From assembly GCF_032854445.1 (NCBI RefSeq), contig NC_088295.1, forward strand, positions 96,033,805 to 96,097,804: DNA of 64,000 nt, written 5' to 3'. The first letter of the stretch is position 1. Every line of letters starts with the position of its first letter. This DNA comes from Liolophura sinensis. Lineage: Eukaryota > Mollusca > Polyplacophora > Chitonida > Chitonidae. This document shows, in pieces, positions 11,700 to 22,400 of the stretch. The translations under genes were made by a program, and so were the position numbers. Under the pieces are notes generated by a model, which saw only the letters and a program-made list of their open reading frames with translations, was not told the DNA's origin and searched no databases.

Positions 11700-14545
11700 A
11701 ATCTCTGGTGCTCTGCTTCATGTATAGTGTCCCACTCTATACCTGTGACACATGACAGGGCTTTGATTGTCCCACTCTATACCTGTGACACATGGCAGGG
11801 CTTTGATTGTAACACTCTATACCTGTGACACATGACGGGGCTTTGATTGCCACTTTCTATACCTATGACACATGACGGGGCTTTGATTGTAACACTCTAT
11901 ACCTGTGACACATGGCAGGGCTTTGATTGTCACACTCTATACCTGTGACACATGACGGGGCTTTGATTGTACCACTCTATACCTCTGACACATGACGGGG
12001 CTTTGATTGTAACACTCTATACCTGTGACACATGGCAGGGCTTTGATTGTCACACTCTATACCTGTGACACATGACGAGGCTTTGATTGTCCCACTCTAT
12101 ACCTGTGACACATGGCAGGGCTTTGATTGTCACACTCTATACCTGTGACACATGACGGGGCTTTGATTGTCACACTCTATACCTGTGACTCATGGCAGGG
12201 CTTTGATTGTCCCACTCTATACCTGTGACACATGGTAGGGCTTTGATTGTCACACTCTATACCTGTGACACATGGCAGGGCTTTGACTGTCACACTCTAT
12301 ACCTGTGACACATGGCAGGGCTTTGATTGTAACACTCTATACCTGTGACACATGACGGGGCTTTGATTGTCCCACTCTATACCTGTGACACATGACGGGG
12401 CTTTGATTGTCCCACTATATACCTGTGACACATGGCAAGGCTTTGATTGTAACACTCTATACCTGTGACACATGGCAGGGCTTTGATTGTCACACTCTAT
12501 ACCTGTGACACATGACGAGGCTTTGATTGTCACACTCTACACCTGTGACACATGACGGGGCTTTGATTGTCACACTCTATACCTGTGACACATGACGGGG
12601 CTTTGATTGTCCCACTCTATACCTGTGACACATGACGGGGCTTTGATTGTCACACTCTATACCTGTGACACATGGCAGGGCTTTGATTGTCACACTCTAT
12701 ACCTGTGACACATGACGGGGCTTTGATTGTTAACACTCTATACCTGTGACACATGGCAGGGCTTTGATTGTCACACTCTATACCTGTGACACATGACGAG
12801 GCTTTGATTGTCCCACTCTATACCTGTGACACATGGCAGGGCTTTGATTGTCACACTCTATACCTGTGACACATGACGGGGCTTTGATTGTCACACTCTA
12901 TACCTGTGACTCATGGCAGGGCTTTGATTGTCCCACTCTATACCTGTGACACATGGTAGGGCTTTGATTGTCACACTCTATACCTGTGACACATGGCAGG
13001 GCTTTGACTGTCACACTCTATACCTGTGACACATGGCAGGGCTTTGATTGTAACACTCTATACCTGTGACACATGACGGGGCTTTGATTGTCCCACTCTA
13101 TACCTGTGACACATGACGGGGCTTTGATTGTCCCACTATATACCTGTGACACATGGCAAGGCTTTGATTGTAACACTCTATACCTGTGACACATGGCAGG
13201 GCTTTGATTGTCACACTCTATACCTGTGACACATGACGAGGCTTTGATTGTCACACTCTACACCTGTGACACATGACGGGGCTTTGATTGTCACACTCTA
13301 TACCTGTGACACATGACGGGGCTTTGATTGTAACACTCTATACCTGTGACACATGACGGGGCTTTGATTGTCACACTCTATACCTGTGACACATGGCAGG
13401 GCTTTGATTGTCACACTCTATACCTGTGACACATGACGGGGCTTTGATTGTTAACACTCTATACCTGTGACACATGGCAGGGCTTTGATTGTCACACTCT
13501 ATACCTGTGACACATGACGAGGCTTTGATTGTCCCACTCTATACCTGTGACACATGGCTGGGCTTTGATTGTCCCACTCTATACCTGTGACACATGACGG
13601 GGCTTTGATTGTCACACTCTATACCTGTGACTCATGGCAGGGCTTTGATTGTCCCACTCTATACCTGTGACACATGGCAGGGCTTTGATTGTCACACTCT
13701 ATACCTGTGACACATGGCAGGGCTTTGACTGTCACACTCTATACCTGTGACACATGGCAGGGCTTTGATTGTAACACTCTATACCTGTGACACATGACGG
13801 GGCTTTGATTGTCCCACTCTATACCTGTGACACATGGTAGGGCTTTGATTGTCACACTCTATACCTGTGACACATGGCAGGGCTTTGATTGTCACACTCT
13901 ATACCTGTGACACATGGCAGGGCTTTGATTGTAACACTCTATACCTGTGACACATGACGGGGCTTTGATTGTCACACTCTATACCTGTGACACATGGTAG
14001 GGCTTTGATTGTCACACTCTATACCTGTGACACATGGCAGGGCTTTGATTGTCCCACTCTATACCTGTGACACATGACGGGGCTTTGATTGTCCCACTCT
14101 ATACCTGTGACACATGACGGGGCTTTGATTGTCCCACTCTATACCTGTGACACATGACGGGGCTTTGATTGTAACACTCTATACCTGTGGCACATGGTAG
14201 GGCTTTGATTGTCACACTCTATCCCTGTGACACATGACGGGGCTTTGATTGTCACACTCTATACCTGTGACACATGACGGGGCTTTGATTGTAACACTCT
14301 ATACCTGTGACACATGACGGGGCTTTGATTGTCCCACTCTATACCTGTGACACATGGCAGGGCTTTGATTGTAACATTCTATACCTGTGACACATGACGG
14401 GGCTTTGACTGTCCCACTCTATACCTGTGACACATTGCTGGGCTTTGATTGTCCCACTCTATACCTGTGACACATGGCAGGGCTTTGAATGTCACACTCT
14501 ATACCTGTGGCACATGATGGGGCTTTGATTGTCACACTCTAGACA
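11700..14545. repeat. 40-bp minisatellite (~70 copies)
   Basis: Unit of 40 bp built around CACTCTATACCTGTGACACA followed by TGACGGGGCTTTGATTGT, with variant positions (ACGGGG/GCAGGG/GTAGGG and CCCAC/CACAC/AACAC). The variants are arranged in a higher-order repeat: the block at about 12,297-12,533 recurs unchanged 721 bp later (18 units plus one base), with GTTAACAC at about 12,730 and 13,450 as markers. Minus-strand open frames with MCHRY repeats are by-products. Confidence 0.97.
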
Positions 14546-14940
14546 GGATAAGGGTTTGATTGCCAGAGCCTCTATACCTGTTACAGGGGTTTGCTTGTCA
14601 CACCCGCTGTACACATGACAGGGCTTTGATTGCCAGACCCTCTATACCTGTGATAGGGTTTGACTGTCACACCCTCTATAGTTGTGATAGGGTTTGACTG
14701 TCACAACCTCTGTACACATGGCAGGTTTGGCTGTCACACCCTCTATACACATTGCAGGTTTGATTGCCACACCCTCTATACACACAGCAGGTTTGATTGT
14801 CACACTCTCTATACACTTGGCAGGTTTGATTGTCACACCCTCTATACACATGCCAGCGGTTTGATTGTCACAACCTCTATGTAGGAGAAGGGTTTGTCAC
14901 GCCATCTGTACAGATGACAGGGGTTTGATAGTTATACTCA
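14546..14940. repeat. Diverged edge of the 40-bp minisatellite
   Basis: Units lengthen to about 42-46 bp and change to CACACCCTCTATACACATGG with CAGGTTTGATTGTCA. The array decays into unique sequence by about 14,940. Diverged edge copies are expected where an array homogenises from its centre. Confidence 0.85.
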
Positions 14941-15268
14941 TGGAACTATTAGAATAAGCTAAAGACAGGTATATGTATGGAAAAGTTTAATTCATGAAAA
15001 TATCTGACTGATGACAAGAGCCTGTAGTTACATGTACTTGCCTGAACTGGGACAATCCCCAGAGAATGTCACAGAATAAAATGTAAGATAGTTACAATGA
15101 TGATAATGATGACCATGATGAGAATTTAAAAGATGAACAAATGTAAATATTAAAACAGACGTAATCATGTAATGGTTAGTGTTCAATGTTAACAGTCACT
15201 AAGAGGATGTGTATTATTTCTGAATTATGAAATGTGCAGGAATGCTCACAGTTTATGTGATTAAGTAT
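14941..15268. other. 3' flank of RBM7, AT-rich
   Basis: Sequence downstream of the minus-strand RBM7 stop. It probably contains the 3' UTR. Read on the minus strand, a variant ATTAAA poly-A hexamer occurs at about 14,980-14,986, but I would not assign the cleavage site on that alone. Confidence 0.4.
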
Positions 15269-15937
15269 TCAGTACTGTCCATAACGTTTTGACTGTTGTT
15301 GCCATGGGTTTGCTCCAAAGTTCTGATGTCGGCTGGCATGTTGTTGACAATGAGCGTCTAGCCAAGGCTGTTGTTGTCGAAGAAGGCGCTGCCGTCTGAC
15401 CTCGTTTGACTGCTGCATATTGGATGGTGGCAACATGGGACTTCCCTGGTTAAACCAGCCCGCCTGTCCCTGCTGCTGCTGAACACTGCGCCCCTGCTGA
15501 GGATTCTGGCGTGACCAGGATGGCAGGCCCTGGTGGTACTGTTCAGGGCTCTGGGAGCCTTGCTGCCGGTGGTATTGCCTCTCTCCTGAGATCCCCTCTC
15601 CAGGTAGGTTCCCATGCCAGGTGTGTGACCTGTGAAACTGACCTGGCTGAGGGGCTCCATAAGCCTGGGTCAAACGTGGGGAGAAGGCATTTGGCTGGTT
15701 AGGATTGCTGACTGGAGGGGACATGCCTGGGGACATGCTCTGGACGTGGGATGGGGATCCACTGTCCTGTCCCCCATTACGACTCTTCAGATTCAGAGAT
15801 CTACCATACAAACTCAAACCCTCAAAGAGCTGAAGAGTGTAAGGCACAGAGACATCATGCTTGAAAGTTACAAATCCAAACTTTCTTCTTCTACCTTTCC
15901 TTGTCTTTTGGAATAGTTACTTTCTCTAATGGTCCAG
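15269..15937 (-). CDS. RBM7: RBM7 coding exon 2 (RRM C-terminal part and tail)
   Basis: Acceptor on the minus strand is TTTTCTTTACAG, just above 15937. The first residues GPLEKVTIPKDKE are in a different frame from FGFVTFKHDVSVPY, which identifies the extra base. After the RRM the tail is rich in Q, S, P and G (PQQGRSVQQQQGQ), as expected of a disordered region. Stop codon at 15269-15271. Confidence 0.87.
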
Positions 15938-17479
15938 CTGTAAAGAAAATAAGTGTCAGGTAATTTGGGTCAAATGTGGAGAAATCTTTTTTTTCAGCAT
16001 TGGTGCCATGCAGAAGGATATTGCACACAAGAAGACCAAATATAGAAGAAAAAAAAATTAATAGATTTCTTTTACTTCATTACAGCTATCAGTTTAAATT
16101 TTTTCTTGTAAACACATATTACCAGAAACATGTTGATATTCAATTGTTTTGGTGTTCAACTACATGGTCAAGAATGTAGATGCATTACCAGCGCTGTAGT
16201 TAAATGTTGTATAGATACATTACAAGCTCTGTAGTTAAGTGTAGTGTGGATACACAGGACACTACAAGCTCTGTAGTTGAGTGTTGTGGGGATATACAGG
16301 ACATTACAAGCTCTGTAGTTAAATTCTGCATGGGTACACAAGGCATTTCAAGCTCTGCAGTTAAATGTTGTGAGGATATATTTTGAAACTTTATTTTTGT
16401 CACACTATTAGATACTCTATCATACTCTGAGAAATAAAGAAGGCAGTAAACTCGAGGATTTGTACTGAGTACAGTAAAAGATCTTGAGTTTCACATGTGA
16501 GTTACTGTCATTTACTTTCACACATGAGTTACTATCGTTTAATTTACACGATCTGAGTTGGCTGCAAGATGACAGAAGAGAGTGACTTGCCCTGCCCGTT
16601 TCATTACCCTGCATGGCACTTATCAGCTCTGGTTGCTAATCCTCGCAGCATAGGGTCAAGTGACTGACATTGAGGTGTGCAGGTCTCCCGACTAGTAGGT
16701 TCACATGTGCATCTCTAAATATACCCATGAATGAAATCCAAGAAAGTGTCGAAACAGGCAATGTCTATTACATAAATAGAAGTTAAATGTTGCGTGGATA
16801 CACAAGGCATTACAAGCTCTGTAGTTAAATGTTGTATGAATACACAAAGCATCACAAGCTCTGCAGTTAAAGGTTGGCTGCTTCGCACGTCCTGCTTCAG
16901 CAGTGGGAAGATGGAGCATTCCCAGAGGAACGTATGCCCTATTCTAAACTGAGTAGGACGTATGGTAAGCAGGTCCTTAGGTTGGTGTCTTTTATTTGCC
17001 CGAGACTTGTTCGAGAACAAAGACAATCGGCCTGAACCTTCGTTGAGTACGAAATTAAACAATCGGCCTGAACCTTCATTGAGTACGAAATTAACAATGT
17101 AAGCGTTGAAACACCAACGACACTAGGCCAGGGTAAGAGGAGTTGCAGTTTTTTGGGGATAATGGCAATGTGTGATAAAACACATGTCGTACGCCTCTTT
17201 GTGAAAGTGGGCTGTTTTTGGAAACTTCAACAAGTATCCTAAAGGGGTGGATCTCCACTCCAGAGAAAAGAAAGCGAACACAGGCAGGATATCAGAGGAT
17301 ATGTATGTATGGATGACGGTAGCTTTATAAGTTGTAAGTTGTAGGCCTACGCTTCATTACATGAACTAAAACTACCGGGAAAGATCTCTTTGTACCTGTA
17401 AAAACAGCTCATACAATATCTCCTCAGAAACTCTATCAGATATGTTTCCGACATAAATAGTCCTGCTGTCTTCTGACAT
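15269..17479 (-). CDS. RBM7: RBM7-like RNA-binding protein (NEXT complex subunit), 2 coding exons
   Basis: In well-studied animals RBM7 is the RRM subunit that joins ZCCHC8 and the helicase MTR4 in the nuclear exosome targeting complex and guides exosome decay of promoter upstream and other short-lived nuclear RNAs. Here exon 1 (17396-17479) encodes MSEDSRTIYVGNISDRVSEE with RNP2 IYVGNI. Exon 2 (15269-15937) supplies the rest of the RRM, RNP1 KFGFVTF followed by KHDVSVPYTLQLFEG and LSLYGR, the stretch most diagnostic of RBM7 over other RRMs. A Gln/Ser/Pro-rich tail follows and ends KRYGQY. Predicted length is about 250 residues against about 266 in humans. The intron holds two small 40-bp repeats. 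Two one-base length differences lie in exon 2: one base seems missing at its start (acceptor TTACAG then CTGGACC, where GCTGGACC is expected), and one A seems extra at GGAAAGG, about 15,895. They cancel, but leave stops between them. RBM11 is the alternative within the same family. Confidence 0.88.
16171..16385. repeat. ~40-bp tandem repeat in RBM7 intron
   Basis: About five copies around ATTACAAGCTCTGTAGTTAA, each with a short GTTGTG(G/T) AT spacer. Confidence 0.85.
16785..16876. repeat. Second cluster of the RBM7 intron repeat
   Basis: Two further copies of the unit at 16171-16385 (GGCATTACAAGCTCTGTAGT and a variant), about 400 bp away in the same orientation. Confidence 0.8.
17396..17479 (-). 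CDS. RBM7: RBM7 coding exon 1 (start and RNP2)
   Basis: 28 codons from ATG (17477-17479) to the donor CAG/GTACAAAG at 17396/17395. It carries RNP2 IYVGNI and the first helix RVSEEILYELFLQ. The ATG is chosen because the residues that follow match the RBM7 N-terminus and lie just ahead of RNP2. Confidence 0.88.
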
Positions 17480-18392
17480 AATGCTGGATTAGTTTGACAA
17501 CTGTTGTTGTTGTTATATCCCACTTCCTCCTGGTTGTTACAAGAACATTAACCCGAATATGATATAGTCTCGCTGATAAATCAAAAAATGATTATTAATT
17601 CTTAATATTTATGCAAAGTAACAAAGATGTTGCATGAAAATCTTGTATCATTTTTGAAGGAGCGCATTTTAAAATTTTTAACTGTGTGAGATGAAATATG
17701 ATTTTAAATTTCCTTAAATATAATCATGTTAAGAATTTAGATTCTAGGGTTTGTGGGAGAAGCTATTTTGTAAGTTGACAGGACATGTGACTCTTCCAAG
17801 GTTCTGATTTGTTGGTCATTTCCCCTCCTATTTTGTCAGTGTATGGAGATTTTTATTAAACTACATCATAATCATAATAATAGTAGATACGTACTGTAAC
17901 AACAGATTGCAACAAAATTTGTGGTAGTCTTCCAAATACTAGCACCTCCCTGTAAAGTGTACATCAAAGTTTCAAAATGGCTCCCGACTGTTGACAGGTA
18001 GAAAATCGTTTAAATGTTTATTACCTGATTTTTCGGGTTCCGTTGATTGCTTTTGTACCTCTTTCGTGGACTTTTATGCGCTAAAGACTGTGCTATTGGT
18101 TGATCTTTGATTGGTGCGCAGGAATTTTTATATGTTGTGAAATGGAGTAACTTTACTGATGAACATGGAATTGCAACAACAACAGGCATGTCCGAACAAA
18201 TTTGAATAAATGCGCGAATAAGCGCTTCGCTGTTTCTCTTCTGCTTGATTGACGTTCTCAGGGTTTACGTACTGTTTTGTTGTGAGTTTAAAATTAATTG
18301 CCTAATGTAAGTAAAGAATGCGTTACAAGTTCAGAAGATTGAGATCTCATCTCATTGCAATTACATCCGTCTATGTTATTGGCTGTTTCGAA

Positions 18393-18404
18393 GTCGCCAC
18401 TAAC
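18393..18404 (+). promoter_or_regulatory. Candidate RFX X-box (one mismatch)
   Basis: GTCGCCACTAAC fits the X-box pattern GTNRCC/RGYAAC with no spacer, except for C in place of G in the second half. RFX factors drive many ciliary genes, and CEP164 is one, about 950 bp downstream. A single imperfect site can easily arise by chance. Confidence 0.25.
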
Positions 18405-19189
18405 CAAGTTACTCCATATGGTCTCAGTGGTGTTATGTCAGAATTTTACAAAGGAAGTTCGTCAGTATTTGGCTATAGTCTTCCAATTTAGTCCAGCTGT
18501 ATAGTTTCGAATGTGAACTCATTGAATTTGGTTGGCTCTTCTGGAACCCGGTACCGGTACTTAAAGTTCCAACGTCACCAGTAAAGCATGTTTTTTTAAA
18601 TGGTTTTTTTTCAGTTCCATTATGAAGGTAAAAGTTGTAATGACAGATCGCAATGAAAATATCACATTTTTCAGGATGTTTACAGTGCCAGCATAACTTT
18701 ATTTTAAAAACGGCAAAATAGTCACCTCACTTTTTCAAATGGCAGTCAACAAATGATTCAGTGCCTTAAACACTCTTACAGGTATAGTGACTAAATAACA
18801 TAACTCTATAAGAATACATAACTCATCATTAAGTGTCGTTCACTGTTTGGTTCCAAGTTGATGAAATGATCTATTTTCAAAAAGAAGTTTTCCCAGGTTT
18901 GTCTGGATTATATACTACACCTGTCACTTACAGCTTTAGTTTAGCAAGCATCTTGAATTTTCCATTCTAGCTGGTGACTGAAACATCAGCATGGACATGG
19001 AATAGCTTGATTTAAGACAAAGCATTCCCACTCTTGCCTTGCAGTTAAAGTTGTAAAACATGAAAACAAAATGTGAACATGAGTGGATGCTCACACAGGC
19101 CTGATACCGTAGGAAACTGCACCCAAATGTGATGTGTGACTGGAATAGCGAAGGGGGACAGGGCTTTTCCTATGGAAACCATCTGATGT

Positions 19190-19292
19190 GCTTTGTTTTC
19201 CCCCAGACTCTTCCCAGTTTCCCCTCACCATAATGCTGATCACCATTGCATAAGTGAAATGTTCTTGAATACGGCATAAAACATCAATTAAG
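19190..19292 (+). mobile_element. SINE family 1, copy 2 (partial)
   Basis: Carries CCCCTCACCATAATGCTGAT, GTGAAATGTTCTTGAATACG and AAAACATCAATTAAGTAAGT, the ordered blocks of the family at 1759-1930. It is diverged and probably truncated at its 5' end. Confidence 0.65.
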
Positions 19293-19344
19293 TAAGTTAA
19301 TAAATGTTTCAGGTGGGTTGATGTGGAAAATCAAGCCTTAAAAG

Positions 19345-19411
19345 ATGATGATTAACGAGCAGTTGATCCTTGAGGAGGATTATGATGAGAATTATCAACC
19401 CACAGAGGATG
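19345..19411 (+). CDS. CEP164: CEP164 coding exon 1 (start)
   Basis: ATG at 19345 with an in-frame TAA at 19339-19341 just upstream. It encodes 22 residues, including the [14 protein letters not shown] block typical of the CEP164 N-terminus. It ends GAGGATG/GTAAGTG in phase 1. The last 30 bases plus the donor form the unit of the minisatellite that follows. Confidence 0.9.
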
Positions 19412-22400
19412 GTAAGTGTGTGTTTACAGTGAGAATTATCAACCCATAGAGGATGATAAGTGTGTGTTTACAGTGAGAATTATCAACTCACAGAGGATGA
19501 TAAGTGTTGTGTTTACAGTTAGGATTATCAACCCACAGAGGATGATAAGTGTGTGTTTACAGTGAGAATTATCAGCCCATAGAGGATGATAAGTGTGTGT
19601 TTACAGTGAGGATTATCAACCCACAGAGGATGATAAGTGTGTGTTTACAGTTAGGATTATCAACCCACAGGAGGATAAGTGTGTGTTTACAGTGAGGATT
19701 ATCAACCCACAGAGAGGATGGTAAGTGTGTGTGTGTTTACAGTGAGAATTATCAACCCACAGAGGATAAGTGTGTGTTTACAGTGAGGATTATCAACCCA
19801 CAGAGAGGATGGTAAGTTGGGGTTTACAATGAGAATTATCAGCCCACAGAGAATGATAAGTGTGTGTTTACAGTGAGGATTATCAACCCACGGAGAGGAT
19901 GGTAAGTGTGGGTTTACAGTGAGAATTATCAACCCACAGAGAGGATGGTAAGTGTGTGTTTACAGTGAGAATTATCAGCCCACAGAGGATGATAAGTGTG
20001 TGTTTACAGTGAGAATTATCAACCCACAGAGAGGATGGTAAGTGTATGTTTACAGTGAGGATTATCAACCCACAGTGGATGATGTGTGTTTACAGTGAGG
20101 ATTATCAACCCTCAGAGAGGATGGTAAGTGTGTGTGTTTACAGTGAGAATTATCAACCCACAGAGAGGATGGTAAGTGTGTGTTTACGAAGATATAAGTA
20201 ACTGAACTTTTTGAGCTTGAAGTAATGTGAAGATTTGTAGTACACTAAACTAATCTGTTCCTTGCAACTTTGCTGCATTAAGTATGACAAAATGTAACGG
20301 CCATCTTGCTCTCGGGCTCTGCGACCCATGGGTAACTATTTCTTTGATGCACATTTTCACAGCTAATTCTAGCAAAAGAGATGTTTAGAAGTTGCAGTCA
20401 TTAACATTGAAGTAACTTCATCTGCCACAGTAAGTAAAAAATTACGTGTACCACTTGACACATTGTATGTGAACTGATGGGTGTGGCAGGAGAGGTCAGT
20501 TGCAGATGTGCTAGCCCAGTAGGCCTGTCTGAGCTAGGCAGGCAAGCTCATGCGTATGATCGTGCAACCGATGCAGATTGAGGTTTAACCATTGGCATGA
20601 GAAGACATTTGTATATTTTGGTAGTGAATGAAATTGGATTAGATTGTCTTACTTGAGGTAGAAACAAAGTAATCTTTTAGTTCTAAGAAGTAAACTTTAA
20701 CCCTGCATAGAAATTTCTGCAAATCGGAGGATTTCTTGACTGAAAAAATTGATGTGAAACTGGGGAGAAAAATGATGTCAATTTTTCACTGTTCAGTATT
20801 GTTAAGTTCCAAATCTACATGTTGGATCCCAAAAACAAGCGGGAATGTTTGCATTTGGTTTGTATGTGTTAGGTTAACCATGAAAAAACAAATTTATTAT
20901 TTAATGTCCATACATAATAAGAAATGAAATATTAGTAAGGTGAATCAATTAATAGTAAGCTTTTGCTGTGTCCATAGCGCTAGCTTATAAAAAGGGACTT
21001 CCTCACTGGATATGAATGTAATAAGAGCCACATTATAACATCCATACAAGTCGGGTAATGTGTGTTGGAACTACATGTACATGTAGCCTCTGTAGTAGAT
21101 ACTACATCAGTGTTCATTTCTTTATGCCCTCCCAGTGTTCAGCAGATCTCATCAATGCCCTGGGGCTCTGTTGATACAATGTTTTATGCATATTTTTGAG
21201 TGCTCTTTGACGTATGTTTTCAGAAATTTTAGAGTATGCTCAGGTCATTTGGCATTGATGCGGCTAAAGAGCAGAGCCTGTTATGGATCGCACGAGAAGG
21301 TATTAATGCTCCTCTGCCAGAGCATTGGAAACCCTGGTATGTCTCCTCAAATATCCTCACCTGGCCATTCAACATTTTTTTTCTGTAGTCAGTGTCCTAT
21401 TATCTTTTAGGTCAGAATTTTTTATAGTTACAGAGAAACATTTCTCCACATTTCAGAGGAAGTCATTTCATTTGACTGATCAAACTGCAGGGACATTTCT
21501 ACTTTCTATATCTACTTTCTGAATTCCCTGTTATTTGACAATATCAAAGCTGCTTTTAAAAAGGAATCTTTACACCGTCCATTCACTTTTACATGTATCT
21601 AGGAAAATATATCTATAAAATGTACATGTAAATCAGATGAAACCAGTTTTGTTGGGTTTTATGGGGTTTATTTGTGTTTTATGGGGTTTATTTGTGTTTT
21701 ATGGGGTTTTTATGGGTTGTTTTTGTGTGTTTTATGGGAAAGCCGACACTGAAAAAAAAAAGGATAGAATAAAATAAAACTGAAAATCTGCCTTTTTTGT
21801 CTAATGTGTCCAATTGTGATGTTTTTATGATTTTCCTGTTTTTCAAGGCTTTCTGATCATGCAGGACAAAATTGCTTACATAGTCAAAAGTTGTATATTT
21901 ATTTTCTCCGACATTGAAAAAAAAAAAAGTATTTCGCCCATAAAACAATAATTTAAATTGATGTGACTCACCCATGTGATCGCTGTGAGTTCAAATTCAG
22001 CTCATGTTGGCTTCCTCTCTGATTGTATTAAAGTGGTAAGGTCTGTCAGCAACCTGTAGATGGCCTTTGGTTCCCCCCAGATTCTGTCCAGTTTCTTGCC
22101 ACAATAATTTTAGCTGTCATATTAGTGAAATATTCTTGAGTATGGAATGAAACGCCAATCAAATCACTGTTGATGTGGCCTTAAGGTGTGGTGCCATGTC
22201 TACACAGATAGTGCCATGTCCACGTGGATAGTGAGTGCCATGTCCACATGGATAGTGGGTGCCACGTTCACTTGATGTGGTTTGTACTTTCAAAATTTAA
22301 ACTTCATTTCTATGTGGTGTAGAATTTCTGTTCTGGACCACTTTCAATGTTTGCAATTCTTTTGGGAATAAAAATAATGTGTTGGCATATAGATGACAGT

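Larger units (their letters stand above)
17480..19344. promoter_or_regulatory. Bidirectional intergenic region between RBM7 and CEP164
   Basis: About 1.86 kb separates the divergent start codons, and it should hold both promoters and 5' UTRs. CCAAT-like ATTGG motifs occur at about 18,094-18,114, near CG-containing sequence (GCGCGAATAAGCGCTTCGC, about 18,212). An RFX-like site lies at 18393-18404 and a SINE copy at about 19190-19292. An acceptor-like TGTTTCAG at about 19,304-19,311 just before the CEP164 ATG suggests an upstream non-coding exon. No TATA box is assigned. Confidence 0.5.

Noticed and set aside
11700-14940. CRISPR-like regular repeats
   Set aside because: Units are contiguous with no unique spacers, and the window is from an animal genome; this is a minisatellite.
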